This document shows, in pieces, positions 6,525 through 7,312 of a DNA stretch of 7,312 nt. Under the pieces are notes generated by a model. It was not told the origin of the DNA. It ran no database searches and saw only the letters and a program-made list of their open reading frames with translations. Numbering within the stretch: position 1 is the stretch's first letter; each line of letters begins with the position of its first letter. The translations under genes and the position numbers were made by a program. The stretch is from Aquamicrobium sp. (lineage in GTDB: Bacteria; Pseudomonadota; Alphaproteobacteria; Rhizobiales; Rhizobiaceae), in NCBI GenBank assembly GCA_014860725.1, contig JACZJD010000146.1:1-7312 (forward strand), read 5' to 3'.

Positions 6525-7217
6525 ATGAGGCCACAGCAGAACAGGCGCATGCGCGGACGCGGCGGCGGCAACCAGAACCAGAACCGCAAGGGGCCCAACC
6601 CGCTTACCCGCAACTACGAGAGCAACGGCCCGGATGTGAAGATCCGCGGTTCCGCGCAGCAGATTGCCGAGAAATACGCCACGCTCGCCCGTGACGCGCA
6701 GAGCGCCGGCGACCGCGTGATGGCCGAGAACTATCTCCAGCACGCCGAGCACTACAACCGCATCATCATGGCCGCGCTGGCGCAGATGCCGCAGCAGCAG
6801 CAGGTGCGCGACGCCCGCGACGACGACGATCTCGACGACGAGGGCGACGAGGGCTTCCAGCCCGTGCAGGCGGAGCAGCCGGCCCCGCGCCAGACCGAGC
6901 AGCAGCCGTCGCGCCGCGAGCGCGCCAACGGCTCCGGCCCGCAGCCGGTGATCGAGGGCGTGCCGGCCTGGTCGGAACTCGACTGGGTGGACGGGGGCGC
7001 CGACCTGACGATCGGCGACGTCCGGTTCAGCGTCGTCAAGACCATCGTCCGGTGCCTCGCGATCACCGCGAACCCCGACACCGGCGTCCGGGACGCGAAG
7101 CTGTTGAAGGTGCTCACCGGCGAGTTCGGCCAGGCCGAGCCCACCCTCGGCGTCCTGCTGCTGCCGGCGGGCCGCGGGGGGAGGATCCGGGTCGGCGATC
7201 CGGTCGTCGTGGGCTGA
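6525..7217 (+). CDS. Chimeric protein: DUF4167 N-terminus joined in frame to a C-terminal half MOSC domain
   Basis: A 230-aa ORF with two unrelated parts. Residues 1-~90 are a DUF4167 domain, an alphaproteobacterial family of unknown function: a basic RMRGRGGG segment (8-15), then KGPNPLTRNYESNGPDVKIR (22-41) and a helical core through YLQHAEHYNRII (70-81). A Gln-rich and acidic linker follows (88-110), then a Gln/Arg/Pro-rich stretch to about 145. DUF4167 proteins usually continue with more low-complexity Arg/Asp sequence. Instead, residues ~149-230 match the last part of a MOSC domain: WSELDW, LTIGDVRF, VVKTIVRC with Cys177, the NPDTGVRD region and RIRVGDPVVV. That Arg-Cys cysteine is the molybdenum ligand in family members such as YcbX and mARC. 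The MOSC N-terminal barrel and the first half of the domain are absent, so enzyme activity is doubtful. The start has a weak AAGAG 6 nt upstream. Arg and Val codon choice shifts at the join. Either a true fusion or an assembly chimera; each half is identified with good confidence. Confidence 0.75.
   Translation: MRPQQNRRMRGRGGGNQNQNRKGPNPLTRNYESNGPDVKIRGSAQQIAEKYATLARDAQSAGDRVMAENYLQHAEHYNRIIMAALAQMPQQQQVRDARDDDDLDDEGDEGFQPVQAEQPAPRQTEQQPSRRERANGSGPQPVIEGVPAWSELDWVDGGADLTIGDVRFSVVKTIVRCLAITANPDTGVRDAKLLKVLTGEFGQAEPTLGVLLLPAGRGGRIRVGDPVVVG
6957..7217 (+). other. MOSC-derived 3' segment of the chimeric gene
   Basis: From about Gly145 the protein leaves DUF4167 and becomes MOSC-like. Before residue 147 all six valines are GTG, and 14 of 17 arginines are CGC with no CGG. 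After it, 9 of 12 valines are GTC and 4 of 6 arginines are CGG. CGG is used freely in prmC and GTC in lysC, so this shift supports, but does not prove, a foreign or displaced origin. The join falls in Glu-Gly-Val-Pro-Ala (6954-6968), which resembles both the VIEGxPA stretch I recall near the end of DUF4167 proteins and the GxPAW stretch of MOSC proteins. A short shared sequence may therefore have mediated it. Confidence 0.6.
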
Positions 7218-7233
7218 GCGACCGGGCTCCGCA

Positions 7234-7270
7234 GGGACGACGGCCGCCGGGGCCGGGTGCTGTCGGTCCC
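7234..7270 (+). terminator. Possible GC-rich stem-loop after the chimeric gene
   Basis: GGGAC-GAC (7234-7241) can pair with GTC-G-GTCCC (7262-7270) with one bulged G, and an inner GGCC/GGCC pairing is available. It begins 17 nt after the stop codon. There is no T-run afterwards, so it would be an atypical terminator of the kind proposed for very GC-rich genomes. It may equally be chance pairing. Confidence 0.2.
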
Positions 7271-7307
7271 GCTTCGTACACTCGGACGAACCTGCACCGC
7301 ACACCTC

Positions 7308-7312
7308 AGGAG
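7308..7312 (+). promoter_or_regulatory. Shine-Dalgarno-like AGGAG at the window edge
   Basis: The last five bases are AGGAG, preceded by about 90 nt without a recognisable gene that contains a TACACT box at 7277-7282. This suggests a further plus-strand gene starts within about ten bases beyond the window. The inference rests only on the motif and its position. Confidence 0.25.

Noticed and set aside
6519..7304. 261-codon minus-strand ORF opposite the chimeric gene
   Set aside because: Antisense shadow rich in Ala/Val/Leu/His; both halves of the plus-strand product match known families.

Overview
This window reads as a GC-rich alphaproteobacterial chromosome segment, most likely Rhizobiales (Hyphomicrobiales). 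The evidence is the gene order (ubiG divergent from lysC, then ptsP, prfA, prmC and a DUF4167 gene), which I know as a conserved rhizobial neighbourhood, together with the protein sequences and the strong G/C preference at third codon positions. I cannot name the genus. Until the last ~350 bases everything looks like ordinary core genome; there are no insertion sequences, CRISPR arrays, tRNAs or rRNAs.

Layout: the window opens with the first 130 codons of ubiG (ubiquinone methyltransferase) on the minus strand. A ~196-base divergent intergenic region follows, holding a ubiG -35-like box and a strong stem-loop in the lysC leader. On the plus strand come lysC (aspartokinase, 424 aa), ptsP (enzyme I of the nitrogen phosphotransferase system, 756 aa), prfA (release factor 1, 359 aa) and prmC (release-factor glutamine methyltransferase, 290 aa). 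Spacing is 93 nt, 47 nt and an 8-nt overlap, so the four could be one transcription unit. Its parts are amino-acid supply (LysC), nitrogen-status signalling (PtsP), and a functional pair in which PrmC methylates the GGQ glutamine of PrfA. A 305-nt non-coding stretch then precedes the last gene.

The last gene (6525-7217) is the unusual one. Its first ~145 codons encode a normal-looking DUF4167 protein: an Arg/Gly/Asn-rich N-terminus, the conserved helical core and an acidic/Gln-rich linker. Its last ~83 codons encode instead the C-terminal half of a MOSC domain (molybdenum-cofactor-binding), including the Arg-Cys motif. The frame is intact, but Arg and Val codon choice changes within the ORF at the junction. 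The junction also falls on a short stretch (Gly-x-Pro-Ala) that I recall in both families. The clpB gene I would expect downstream in Rhizobiales does not appear before the window ends at a Shine-Dalgarno-like AGGAG. So the 3' ~350 bases come either from a genuine recombination or gene-fusion event or from a chimeric assembly join. That is the main point to check here.
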